From contig DATBHB010000016.1 in NCBI GenBank assembly GCA_036557705.1, positions 1-64,000 of the forward strand: 64,000 bases of DNA, written 5' to 3'. A model generated the notes under the pieces. It was not told the DNA's origin. It saw nothing but the letters and a program-made list of their open reading frames with translations, and searched no databases. Positions 34,740-42,292 of the stretch are shown piece after piece (the stretch's first letter is position 1; every line of letters begins with the position of its first letter). This DNA is from VAZQ01 sp036557705 (lineage in GTDB: Bacteria > Pseudomonadota > Alphaproteobacteria > Rhizobiales > Xanthobacteraceae). The position numbers and the translations under genes were made by a program.

Positions 34740-35720
34740 ATGACCCTCGCGCGACGCTCATTTTTGCAACTCGCAACAGGCGCCGCCGTACTGCCGGGAG
34801 CAAGCCGGCTCGCATCGGCGCAGACGTATCCGGCGCGGCCGATCACCATGATCGTTCCATTTGCTCCGGGTGGCCCCACCAGTGTGCTTGGACGGCTCGT
34901 GGCCGAGCGGATGGGAACGGCGATCGGCCAACCAGTTGTTGTCGAGAACGTCGGCGGAGCGGATGGCAGCATAGGCAACGTCCGGGCAGCACATGCGAAA
35001 CCCGACGGTTACACGATCGAGCTCGGCACGACTTCAACACATGTGCTCAATGGTGCTTTTTATTCGGCTCAATACGACGTGCTGAAAGATTTTGCGCCTA
35101 TTGTGCTACTGGCGACGAGTCCCAATGTACTTTTTGCAAAGAAAACGATGCCGGGAAACGACTTGGCGGAAATGATCGCCTGGTTGAAAGCCAATCCCGG
35201 TAAAGCCTCGGCCGCAACCTTCGCGACCGGTATCCGCCTCGTCACCGAAGTTTTTCAGAGAGAAACCGGGACGCATTTTGCAATCGTGCCGTACCGCGGC
35301 AGCGCCCCTGCATTGCAGGATTTGCTGGCCGGTCAGATCGACCTCTCATTCGACGGGGCGTTGCAATTGTCCCAGGTGCGGGCGGGCAACATAAAAGCCT
35401 ATGCGATAGCCAGCGACTCGCGCTCGGCGCTTGCCCCCAATATTCCGACCTTTCGGGAAATGGGATTGCCTTCCGTTTCATACGTCACCTGGTGGGGCCT
35501 CTTCGCGCCCAAGGGCACGCCGAGCGACATTATCGCCCGGCTCAACCGGGCCGCCGTGGAAGCAATGGCCGACACCGCGCTCCGCTCACAACTTGCCGAT
35601 CTCGGGTTCGAGGCCGTCCCCCGCGAAACTCAGACTCCGAAGGCGCTTGCCACGCTGCAGAAGGCCGACGCCGAGAAATGGTTGCCGCTGATCAAGGAAT
35701 TCGGGATCAAGGCGGAGTGA
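34740..35720 (+). CDS. Tripartite tricarboxylate transporter substrate-binding protein (TctC/Bug family)
   Basis: 326 residues. The leader MTLARRSFLQLATGAAVLPG has a twin-arginine motif (ARRSFLQ), so Tat export is likely; cleavage follows ASAQ. The Bug loop VPFAPGGPTSVLGRLVAERM and the block FAPKGTPSDIIARLNRAAVEAM are present. A second Bug gene follows 31 bases downstream, so the two form a tandem pair. They lack TctA/TctB neighbours. Confidence 0.87.
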   Translation: MTLARRSFLQLATGAAVLPGASRLASAQTYPARPITMIVPFAPGGPTSVLGRLVAERMGTAIGQPVVVENVGGADGSIGNVRAAHAKPDGYTIELGTTSTHVLNGAFYSAQYDVLKDFAPIVLLATSPNVLFAKKTMPGNDLAEMIAWLKANPGKASAATFATGIRLVTEVFQRETGTHFAIVPYRGSAPALQDLLAGQIDLSFDGALQLSQVRAGNIKAYAIASDSRSALAPNIPTFREMGLPSVSYVTWWGLFAPKGTPSDIIARLNRAAVEAMADTALRSQLADLGFEAVPRETQTPKALATLQKADAEKWLPLIKEFGIKAE

Positions 35721-35751
35721 ATTGTCTAAGCTTCGGCCATTGGAGGAGCTG

Positions 35752-36723
35752 ATGAAAGCTTCGTGTCGATTCCTTTGCACCGCCATCGTTGCCTTCGTTT
35801 CGCTCTTCGGGGTGGGTGCCTCAAGCGCATGGTCGCAGTCGGCAGCGACCATCAAGCTCGTTGTTCCCTATCCGCCGGGAGGCGGCATCGATGCGTTGGC
35901 CCGGATTATCGCCGAGCAGGTTGGGCGCGCGCAGGGACCGGCCATGGTCATCGAAAACCGTCCTGGAGCGGGCACCGAAATCGGTACCGAAGTCGTGGTG
36001 CGCTCCATGGCCGACGGCAATACGCTGCTGGTCAATAATGCGGCGCTGCTGCTCCTGCCGCATCTGCGAAAGGTCGACTACGATCCGTTCGCCGATCTTG
36101 CCCCGATCTGCAATCTCGCGAGCACACCCAACATCCTTGTGGTCAACAGCAACTCTCCGTTCAAAAACCTCGACGATTTCCTGCGCGCCGCACGGGGCAA
36201 AGCTGGCGGACTGACCTACGGCTCGGCGCCCGGAGGGCTCGCTAACGTGGCTTTTGAAATGCTCGCGCATCGCGCCGGCATCCGCCTGACCTTCGTGCCG
36301 TTCGGCGGCACGACGCCAGCGATCAACGCGCTGCTCGGCGAGCATATCGATGCTGCGATGGCGGACTATCCGGCCGCGGCCGGTCAATTGAAGGGCGGGA
36401 AATTGCGCGCGCTTGTTGTCACCTCGCGCAAGCGGATGGAGGCGCTTCCAAACGTTCCAACCGCAGAGGAACTGGGGTACAGAGATTATGAAGTCGAGGT
36501 ATGGTACGGCATGTTCGCTCCGGCGAAAACGCCGCCGGAGGCGATCTCTCGGCTTTCGGACTGGCTCAGTAGCGCGATACGGGCTCCCCAAGTCAGAGCA
36601 AAGCTGGCGGCGCAGGAAATCACTCCGGTTGCCGCCTGCGGCGCCGATTTCGCCACCTATCTGCGTAAACAATCCGACGACTACGGCCGCGCAATCCGCG
36701 AGAGCAACATGAGGGCTGAGTAG
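35752..36723 (+). CDS. Tripartite tricarboxylate transporter substrate-binding protein (TctC/Bug family)
   Basis: 323 residues. The ATG at 35752 follows GGAGGAG and begins a Sec signal peptide (MKASCRFLCTAIVAFVSLFG, cleavage after AWSQ). The Bug anion loop reads LVVPYPPGGGIDALARII. Its Sec leader differs from the Tat leader of the preceding paralogue. The protein ends NMRAE and its TAG stop is the first triplet of a family A repeat (GTAGCCCGG), so the natural stop context has been replaced or overwritten. Confidence 0.87.
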   Translation: MKASCRFLCTAIVAFVSLFGVGASSAWSQSAATIKLVVPYPPGGGIDALARIIAEQVGRAQGPAMVIENRPGAGTEIGTEVVVRSMADGNTLLVNNAALLLLPHLRKVDYDPFADLAPICNLASTPNILVVNSNSPFKNLDDFLRAARGKAGGLTYGSAPGGLANVAFEMLAHRAGIRLTFVPFGGTTPAINALLGEHIDAAMADYPAAAGQLKGGKLRALVVTSRKRMEALPNVPTAEELGYRDYEVEVWYGMFAPAKTPPEAISRLSDWLSSAIRAPQVRAKLAAQEITPVAACGADFATYLRKQSDDYGRAIRESNMRAE

Positions 36724-36855
36724 CCCGGATTTGCCCTTGCAAATCCGGGGAGAAGTCGCGGTCCCGGATTGCGCGATCGTCCGTTGCGCAAGTCTCGCGG
36801 TTACGTGCCATCGCGCAATCCGGGCTACGGTCGCGTGCCATCGCGCAATCCGGGT
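36720..36855. repeat. GTAG-type palindromic repeat, family A, left flank of RAYT (copy A6)
   Basis: GTAGCCCGGATTTGCCC pairs with GCAAATCCGGGG; CCCGGATTGCGCGATCG pairs with TCGCGCAATCCGGGCTAC. A partial extra unit (CGTGCCATCGCGCAATCCGG) follows. The element starts inside the Bug stop codon and ends five bases before the RAYT stop codon. Confidence 0.85.
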
Positions 36856-36860
36856 GGCCG

Positions 36861-37394
36861 TCAGGAACGTTCGCCGAAGCTTCCTTGACCCTGAGTGAAA
36901 TCTCCGCCCCAGTCCTGCGGCAATAGTCCACATCGGACGTAGTCATGAAACGAGGAATGAGCCCAATCTCGTACGCGAGAGACGAGGCCATGCTTCACCG
37001 GATTGAAATGAATGTAGTCCACGTGCCGCTCGAAATCTCTGTCATCGCGGATGGTGTGCTCCCAGAATCGACGCTGCCACAGTGCAGCCTCTCCGTTTTG
37101 GCGGCGCGCGACAGTTGTGCCTGATCGCACGACCGCGGCGGTAAAGCGCCGTTTGATGAGCCGCCATCTATTCGAGTAGTCGGTATCATCCTCTGGTAGG
37201 GTCATGATCATGTGCAGGTGATCGGGTAAGATTACGACGGCATCGATAATGAACGGGTGCGAGCTGCACGTCAGTCTCGTGGCAATGCGCAAGCCCTCGA
37301 TGTGATCGATCAGCGCTCGTGAGTTACGATTGGCAAGGGTCAGGGTAAAGAAGAACTTTCCACCTGGAACCAAATTCCGCCGGTACCTGACCAT
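36861..37394 (-). CDS. REP-associated tyrosine transposase (RAYT, Y1/HUH superfamily)
   Basis: A 177-residue single-domain HUH nuclease related to IS200/IS605 TnpA. The ATG at 37394 follows GGAGGAGAGGCGG. MVRYRRNLVPGGKFFFTLTL begins the fold; the metal-binding HUH motif is ILPDHLHMIM (His59 and His61); WRLIKRRFT and LWQRRFWEHTIRDD are RAYT-specific blocks; Tyr127 in DYIHFNPVKHGLV is the expected nucleophile. Both sides carry family A palindromes with GTAG ends, the known substrate type of TnpA-REP. It lacks IS ends and accessory genes of its own, as normal for RAYTs. It probably generates or maintains the repeats seen through this window. Confidence 0.92.
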   Translation of the reverse strand: MVRYRRNLVPGGKFFFTLTLANRNSRALIDHIEGLRIATRLTCSSHPFIIDAVVILPDHLHMIMTLPEDDTDYSNRWRLIKRRFTAAVVRSGTTVARRQNGEAALWQRRFWEHTIRDDRDFERHVDYIHFNPVKHGLVSRVRDWAHSSFHDYVRCGLLPQDWGGDFTQGQGSFGERS

Positions 37395-37452
37395 CCGCCT
37401 CTCCTCCGCAGTGACGAGCACCCGCGGCCCCCCGATTGCGGAATGCGCGATC

Positions 37453-37589
37453 GTAGCCCGGATTTGCGTCTTCGCAAATCCGGGAACGCCCCCGGATTTG
37501 CGCGACGAGACAGCGAAGTAACTCTCGCGATTATGCGCCATCGCGCAATCCGGGCTACGGTCGCGTGCCGTCGGCGAAATCCGGGCTAC
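37453..37589. repeat. GTAG-type palindromic repeat, family A, right flank of RAYT (copy A7)
   Basis: GTAGCCCGGATTTGCG with a TCTT loop and CGCAAATCCGGG, then CCCGGATTTGCGCGA...TCGCGCAATCCGGGCTAC, then an extra unit GGCGAAATCCGGGCTAC. The terminal CTAC, read on the minus strand, provides the TAG stop of the kelch gene. It is very similar to copy A9. Confidence 0.85.
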
Positions 37590-38539
37590 GGCAACGTGAA
37601 GACGATCAATTCATTCGTGGCGCCGGCCCCGCCGGGAGTAAAGGAGCCGCCTGCGACATAGACGTGCTCGCCGTCGGTGGCAGCGCCGGTGGCGTGGCGG
37701 CTGTGAGGCATCGGCGCCAGCTTGCGCCAGCTCTCGGTCTTTGGATCGAAGGCTTCGTTCTCCGCATTGGTGATGTTGGGCGGGTACTCGCCGCCGAGCA
37801 CGAGGAAAAGGTCCTTGTAAACGGTTGCGGCCAATCCGCTGCGCGGCGTCGGCATCGGCGGTGCCGATGTCCAGCTGCCGGTCTTCGGATCGTAGACGTC
37901 ATGCATGCCTGTACGCTCGGTTGCAGGACCGAAGCGCCCGCCGGCGATGTGGATCTTGCCCGCGATCGCGCCGGCCGCCAAATGGTCGCGCGCCTTCGGC
38001 AGGGGCGCCAGCTCATTCCAGGTGTTGGTCGCGGGGTCATAGGCTTCGTGGGTCGAAACTGCCGTCCCGCTGCCGTTGCGGCCGCCGATGGCGTGAATCT
38101 TGCCGTCGAGAGCCACCGCGCCGACCGAGCCGCGTTCGGTTTTCATCCGCGGGAGGATGCGCCAGGTGTCGAGCATCGGGTCGTATTCGAATGCGGCGTT
38201 CTGCGCTTCCCGGTCGGCGCTGCGCGCAAAGCCGCCGATCAGATAGATCTTTCCATCGAGGACCGCAGTGCCCATGTGATCGAGCGCGCGCGGAAGCGGG
38301 GCGCGACTCCGCCATTTGTCCGTCACCGGATCGTATTCAACGTGGTACGGGCCGATGAAGCCGAGCACGCTCCCGCCCATGACGTGGACCTTGCCATTCG
38401 CATAGGCGACCGAGACCTGGGAGAGCGCCGCAGGAACCGGCGTTTTCATCGCCCAGCTTCCCGTTGATTGGGCCCACGCGTTTGCGGTCAGTGCGCCCAG
38501 CACGATCATGCCGGCGACAAATAAATTTCTTTGAGACAC
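37586..38539 (-). CDS. Exported kelch-repeat beta-propeller protein
   Basis: 317 residues. The start is a GTG at 38539, five bases after GGAGG; the open frame upstream only reads through a repeat. A Sec signal peptide (VSQRNLFVAGMIVLGALTAN, cleavage after AWAQ) leads into six kelch motifs of about 48 residues, each with a GG pair and later W/Y (GKVHVMGGS, GKIYLIGGF, GKIHAIGGR, GKIHIAGGR, DLFLVLGGE, EHVYVAGGS). A six-bladed periplasmic propeller is expected; its partner is unknown. The TAG stop comes from repeat A7. Confidence 0.85.
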   Translation of the reverse strand: MSQRNLFVAGMIVLGALTANAWAQSTGSWAMKTPVPAALSQVSVAYANGKVHVMGGSVLGFIGPYHVEYDPVTDKWRSRAPLPRALDHMGTAVLDGKIYLIGGFARSADREAQNAAFEYDPMLDTWRILPRMKTERGSVGAVALDGKIHAIGGRNGSGTAVSTHEAYDPATNTWNELAPLPKARDHLAAGAIAGKIHIAGGRFGPATERTGMHDVYDPKTGSWTSAPPMPTPRSGLAATVYKDLFLVLGGEYPPNITNAENEAFDPKTESWRKLAPMPHSRHATGAATDGEHVYVAGGSFTPGGAGATNELIVFTLP

Positions 38540-38561
38540 GATATCCTCCCCGATATTTGGC

Positions 38562-38665
38562 GTAGCCCGGATTTGCGTCTTCGCAAATCCGGGGACGAGT
38601 CCCGGATTGCGCGATAGACAGTGAGGCAACTCTCGCGGTTATGTGCCGCGCGCAATCCGGGCTAC
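38562..38665. repeat. GTAG-type palindromic repeat, family A (copy A8, first of a tandem array)
   Basis: A complete 104-base unit: GTAGCCCGGATTTGCG-TCTT-CGCAAATCCGGGG, a short spacer, CCCGGATTGCGCGA and a closing CGCGCAATCCGGGCTAC. It is separated from A9 by seven bases and lies upstream of the kelch start. Confidence 0.85.
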
Positions 38666-38672
38666 GGCCTCT

Positions 38673-38777
38673 GTAGCCCGGATTTGCGTCTTCGCTAATC
38701 CGGGAACGCCCCCGGATTGCGCGACGAGACAGCGAGGTAACACTCGCGATTATGCGCCATCGCGCAATCCGGGCTAC
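38673..38777. repeat. GTAG-type palindromic repeat, family A (copy A9, second of a tandem array)
   Basis: A 105-base unit of the same design. It differs by only a few bases from the RAYT-flanking copy A7, including the loop between the arms. One arm base has changed (CGCTAATCCGGG). Confidence 0.85.
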
Positions 38778-38778
38778 C

Positions 38779-38888
38779 GTAGCCCGGATTTGCGTCTTCG
38801 CAAATCCGGGTAGGTCTTGACGATCCCGGACTGCGCGATCAGGCAGCGAAGTAACTCTCCCGATTATGCGTCGCGCAATCCGGGCTAC
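38779..38888. repeat. GTAG-type palindromic repeat, family A (copy A10, third of a tandem array)
   Basis: A 110-base unit starting one base after A9. The middle joint reads GATCCCGGACTGCGCGATC, a drifted version of CCCGGATTGCGCGA. It ends five bases before the VOC gene stop codon. Confidence 0.83.
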
Positions 38889-38893
38889 GGATT

Positions 38894-39370
38894 TCAGGCT
38901 CCGTCGCCGCTGCGGGAAATCTGGACGTTGATGCCGTCGGGATCCTTGACGTGCACTCCGGCATAATCCCCCTGTAACGGAGTTAAGCCGCGATCTTTCA
39001 GATAACGCTGAGCCGCTTCATTGCTGATGCGGGGCACTCCTATCGCGAAGTGATCGACGATGCCGGCCGGGGCTCCATGGTTGAGAGAAACCAGCATTTT
39101 CGAAGGGGTGCCCAGGCGAATGATACCGCGCGACGGCTCTTGGCTTTTCACCGAAAAGCCGAAGCTCTTTTGATAAAAGTCCACGGAACGTTGCAGGTCC
39201 GATACATGAATGCTGACGTGGTCGATGTCGGCACTCTTGAAATCAACGTTTTCCTGCGCGGTGGCAGCGGTTCCGCTCGCTGCGATCAGCGCGAGACCGG
39301 AAACCAGATCGCGCCGGCTGAGCGAGCCTTTTTCGAATCGGGTCACGAGATCGGAAATAATCGATTCCAT
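38894..39370 (-). CDS. Exported VOC (glyoxalase/dioxygenase-fold) protein with Tat-type leader
   Basis: 158 residues. The ATG at 39370 follows GGAGG. The leader reads MESIISDLVTRFEKGSLSRR then DLVSGLALIAASGTAATAQE: an S-R-R-D-L-V twin-arginine motif preceding a hydrophobic core and an AxA-type site, so Tat export is likely. The mature part is one VOC module: IDHVSIHVSDLQRSVDFYQK at the front, VDHFAIGVPRI in the middle and VKDPDGINVQIS at the end, with metal-ligand positions H-H-(Q). Export of a VOC protein is unusual; the substrate is unknown. It lies between repeats A10 and A11. Confidence 0.75.
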   Translation of the reverse strand: MESIISDLVTRFEKGSLSRRDLVSGLALIAASGTAATAQENVDFKSADIDHVSIHVSDLQRSVDFYQKSFGFSVKSQEPSRGIIRLGTPSKMLVSLNHGAPAGIVDHFAIGVPRISNEAAQRYLKDRGLTPLQGDYAGVHVKDPDGINVQISRSGDGA

Positions 39371-39409
39371 GGTGACTTCCTCCCTGATCGTTGACTTGAC
39401 GTTTTGATT

Positions 39410-39577
39410 GTAGCCCGGATCGGCGCTTGCGCCCATAACCGCGTTTGCGCGCGTCTTCGGCACGCTATGGCGCGGGCGCGAATCCGTGGATGCCTTCGGA
39501 GCCCCTGGATTGCGTGATCGCGATCAGCAGCAGCGCGTTCTGGTGCGGGCGTAGCCGCGATCACGCAATCCGGGCTA
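39410..39577. repeat. GTAG-type palindromic repeat, family A (copy A11)
   Basis: Starts GTAGCCCGGATCGGCG and ends GATCACGCAATCCGGGCTAT; the inner arm GATTGCGTGATCGCG pairs with CGCGATCACGCAATC. The terminal C of CTAC has changed to T. Confidence 0.72.
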
Positions 39578-39642
39578 TCGATGCAAATGGCCGGACCATT
39601 CGGGGCCCGGCCATTCGAAATTACCCGATTACCTCATTCGCT

Positions 39643-41334
39643 TCAGTCGAGCGGCTCGACCTTCACGATCGAAGCGTCGTGGTTGCTGCCGACCCACAGC
39701 ACTGGGCGCGGTCCCGTTTCCTGGACGAAGACCCGGCGGATATTGGTGTTGGTCCTGGGCAGGAGATATTCGGTGTACTCCCCGGTCTTGGTATCGAGCC
39801 GGTCCACCAAGTCGTTGACCATCGAGCCGGTCCACACTTCGGAAGCGTCTTTGTTCGGCACGACGTCGTACGGCGCGCCCCACTTGCTCGGCAGCGGATA
39901 TTCCTTGATCTCGGCGGTCTTCGGGTCGAACATGCCGATCCCGTTGGCGCCGTATTCGGCAAACCACAACCGGTTCTGCGAGTCGACCCGGCCGCGGCGC
40001 GGCTTCGAGCCCTTCGTGGGTGTGATGTAGATCGTGACCTTGTTGGTCTTGGCGTCCCGGATGCCGATGCTGGTGCCGCCGAAGTTCAACAGGTAGACGT
40101 TATTCTGCTGATCGGTCGGCATGCCGTAGGCGTCGATCTTGGTGCCCCGCGCATCGATGGCCTCGCCCACGTTCTCATATTTGCCGGTTGCGACGTCCAA
40201 CCGGTAGTGCGCGTGATTTTCCTGGTTGTTGGTCCAGACCTTTCCGTCGACATCCGAATGCTGCGGCGAAACCATCGAGGCCTGCGTCGAGGGCGACTGC
40301 CATTCCTTCGGGAACGGATAGGTGGTCACCTGGTGGGTCTTGCGGTCCACTTTCGCAATGCCGGCCTGATACATCATCGAGAGCCAGACGTTCTGCTGTT
40401 GCGCATCGAACTCGATGTCGAGACCGCCTTTGGGCTGCTCAGGCTTGAGCACCGGGATCGGGATATCGCTCGCCGCGCCGGTTTTCGGATCCATCACGCC
40501 GACGAACTGATTGGCGAAATCGGAGTACCAGACCTGACCGTCGCGATCGACGATGACATCGTGGGGCTGCGTCTCTTTGCGCGGCAGGTCGTATTGGGTG
40601 ATGATGACCCTGGTCGCGCGGCCGGTCGGACGCGGCTGCAACTTGAAGCTGTACTCGATGCCCTCCTGATTGCCGAGCGTGACGCTCGCGAGGTAGGCCG
40701 AGGCGGGGCCCATCTGGTTGGCGGCGATCGGCGGCCGTTCGCCGCGCGGACCTGGGAGCAGCTTTTGCGGGTGCGCCGGCACCGTGCCGGGGGAATAGGT
40801 GCCCATCCGGTGGAATACCTGCTGATATTCTTCCGGAGTATGCGGATTGCTGAGGATCCGCCTCACCGTATGGCAGCCGACGCAATTGGTCATGAACTGC
40901 TTCTGCGCGTCGCCTCCGGGCACGCTGTTGAGCCATTCGGCATTTGACAGCATGGGAAGAATGGCGCGCCTCTGCACCCTGCCGAGCTTGACGTCGGCCT
41001 TGGCGGCCGTGCCGGCGGCGACGGTGGCCTGCTTCGGGCCGACAAGCGTATAACCCGAGGCGCGGATCGAGATCGCGTAGGTGCCGGGGGCGAGGCGGTC
41101 GGCCGGGAAACTGAAATTGCCCTTGTCGTCGGACACCACCGAGACGGTGATATTGGAGCCCTCCTTTTGGGCGCTGACGATGACACCTTCCATATTGCCT
41201 TCCTCGGCAGAGGAAACGGTGCCAGTCAGCGCCGCGGAGGTTTGCGCGAACGCACTATTCGAGGCCAATCCGGCCTGGAACAGAAGGGCGCCGAAACCGA
41301 CGCTCGCCAGAAGGCCGAAATTTCCAAGTCGCAT
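39643..41334 (-). CDS. Exported carboxypeptidase-regulatory / c-haem / Vgb-type propeller protein (paralogue 3)
   Basis: 563 residues. The ATG at 41334 follows GGGAG; a signal peptide ends near SAFAQ. The regulatory-like beta domain (about residues 35-118, ALTGTVSSAEEGNMEGVIVS) is followed by MLSNAEWLNSVPGG, one CVGCH haem site at Cys151/Cys154/His155, the linker RMGTYSPGTVPAHPQKL and a Vgb-type propeller (PHDVIVDRDGQVWYSDFAN, QQNVWLSMMYQAGIAKVD, DSQNRLWFAEYGANGIG). It ends VEPLD. It is separated from paralogues 1 and 2 by Bug genes, RAYT, kelch and VOC genes, so the three copies are dispersed over 11 kb on one strand. Confidence 0.8.
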   Translation of the reverse strand: MRLGNFGLLASVGFGALLFQAGLASNSAFAQTSAALTGTVSSAEEGNMEGVIVSAQKEGSNITVSVVSDDKGNFSFPADRLAPGTYAISIRASGYTLVGPKQATVAAGTAAKADVKLGRVQRRAILPMLSNAEWLNSVPGGDAQKQFMTNCVGCHTVRRILSNPHTPEEYQQVFHRMGTYSPGTVPAHPQKLLPGPRGERPPIAANQMGPASAYLASVTLGNQEGIEYSFKLQPRPTGRATRVIITQYDLPRKETQPHDVIVDRDGQVWYSDFANQFVGVMDPKTGAASDIPIPVLKPEQPKGGLDIEFDAQQQNVWLSMMYQAGIAKVDRKTHQVTTYPFPKEWQSPSTQASMVSPQHSDVDGKVWTNNQENHAHYRLDVATGKYENVGEAIDARGTKIDAYGMPTDQQNNVYLLNFGGTSIGIRDAKTNKVTIYITPTKGSKPRRGRVDSQNRLWFAEYGANGIGMFDPKTAEIKEYPLPSKWGAPYDVVPNKDASEVWTGSMVNDLVDRLDTKTGEYTEYLLPRTNTNIRRVFVQETGPRPVLWVGSNHDASIVKVEPLD

Positions 41335-41733
41335 ACGGGTCTCCCAGATTTCCCTAGAGGGCTTGTTGACTTTACCGATCTATCCAACTGCGGTTTGCAG
41401 TCCGGATACGAAATTCCACGCACGATTTCAGTCGCCGGCGCGCCGCCGGCACTGGCTGGAACTCTTTTCTGAATCGCGCCGCGGCAGTATCGGGCTTCGG
41501 ACGCCTCGCTGCAAGCCCAGCCCAGCCGAATGCAAAACACTGCTTGTCGGCAACGCCGAGCTGCTGCGCAAGGGGCGCCCGCCCGAGGGCTGGGGCGCGC
41601 TGATGAAGGTTGTTCGTCCCCTTGCAACGCCAAAGCTCGAAGAACGCTAAGGGGGGTCTGTCGCGGCGAAAGCTATTTTCCGTCGTCCGCGATCATGGTA
41701 TTCTTGTTGAGGATAGTCCAACTGGAGCGGATC
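41335..41733. other. Intergenic region, divergent promoters expected
   Basis: 399 bases between the divergent paralogue 3 and the DUF6152 gene. One plus-strand open frame ends at 41650 with ...NAELLRKGRPPEGWGALMKV, which looks protein-like, but it has no start signal and overlaps the start of the opposite gene, so I do not call it. No repeat is seen here. Confidence 0.5.
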
Positions 41734-42150
41734 ATGACCAGGAAAGCTTTCGGCCTTGCCGCCATGGCCGCCGCATTGCTGGCGGCGCCCGCGGTGGCCC
41801 ATCATTCCTTCGCCATGTTCGATCAGACGAAGACGCTTTACCTTACCGGTACGGTGAAGGCATTCGACTTCGTCAACCCGCACGCCTGGCTCAATGTCAC
41901 CGTGGCCAACGACAAGGGCGAGACGGTGACATGGTCGTTCGAGGGGGGCTCGCCTTCGCAGCTCGTGAGGCTCGGCTGGTCGAAGGACAAGCCCAGAACA
42001 GGCGAGAAGATCGAAGTCGGTTTTCGCCCCCTCAGGGACGGCTCCCACGGCGGTCAGCTGATGAGCGTCAAGCTTCCGGCCGGCGATCGGCTGTGCTCGA
42101 ACCGGGGCTGTGGCGACGGCACCGGCACCATTCTCAACGGGACTAACTAA
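41734..42150 (+). CDS. DUF6152 family exported protein
   Basis: 138 residues. The ATG at 41734 lies nine bases after GGAG and starts a signal peptide (MTRKAFGLAAMAAALLAAPA, cleavage after AVA). The mature protein begins HHSFAMFDQTKTLYLTGTV, then FDFVNPHAWLNV and VTWSFEGGSPSQLVRLGW, the hallmark blocks of DUF6152. The paired His after the cleavage site and the NPHAW motif suggest metal or copper binding, but this is not established. A Cys pair (CSNRGC) sits near the end. Confidence 0.85.
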   Translation: MTRKAFGLAAMAAALLAAPAVAHHSFAMFDQTKTLYLTGTVKAFDFVNPHAWLNVTVANDKGETVTWSFEGGSPSQLVRLGWSKDKPRTGEKIEVGFRPLRDGSHGGQLMSVKLPAGDRLCSNRGCGDGTGTILNGTN

Positions 42151-42154
42151 ACTA

Positions 42155-42263
42155 GTAGCCCGGATTTGCGCTTGCAAATCCGGGGAAGGCAGCGGTCCCC
42201 GGATTGCGCGATCAGCAGTGAAGCCGGCTTTGCAGCGTAAGGGGGCCGCGCAATCCGGGCTAC
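42155..42263. repeat. GTAG-type palindromic repeat, family A (copy A12)
   Basis: A 109-base unit: GTAGCCCGGATTTGCG..GCAAATCCGGGG then CCCCGGATTGCGCG...CGCGCAATCCGGGCTAC. It differs from A13 at only two positions, while the flanking bases are unrelated. It starts four bases after the DUF6152 stop codon. Confidence 0.88.
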
Positions 42264-42292
42264 AGTCTGTGAGAGCTAGCCGTATCTCCCTC

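Noticed and set aside
36861..37394. Complete IS200/IS605 insertion sequence
   Set aside because: The protein has RAYT-type blocks and is flanked by REPINs that occur throughout the window; no IS-type subterminal ends or tnpB are present.
41530..41650. Protein-like plus-strand tail ending NAELLRKGRPPEGWGALMKV...
   Set aside because: It has no start signal and its frame overlaps the opposite gene; I could not assign it to a family. It may be a remnant, but the evidence is too thin for a feature.
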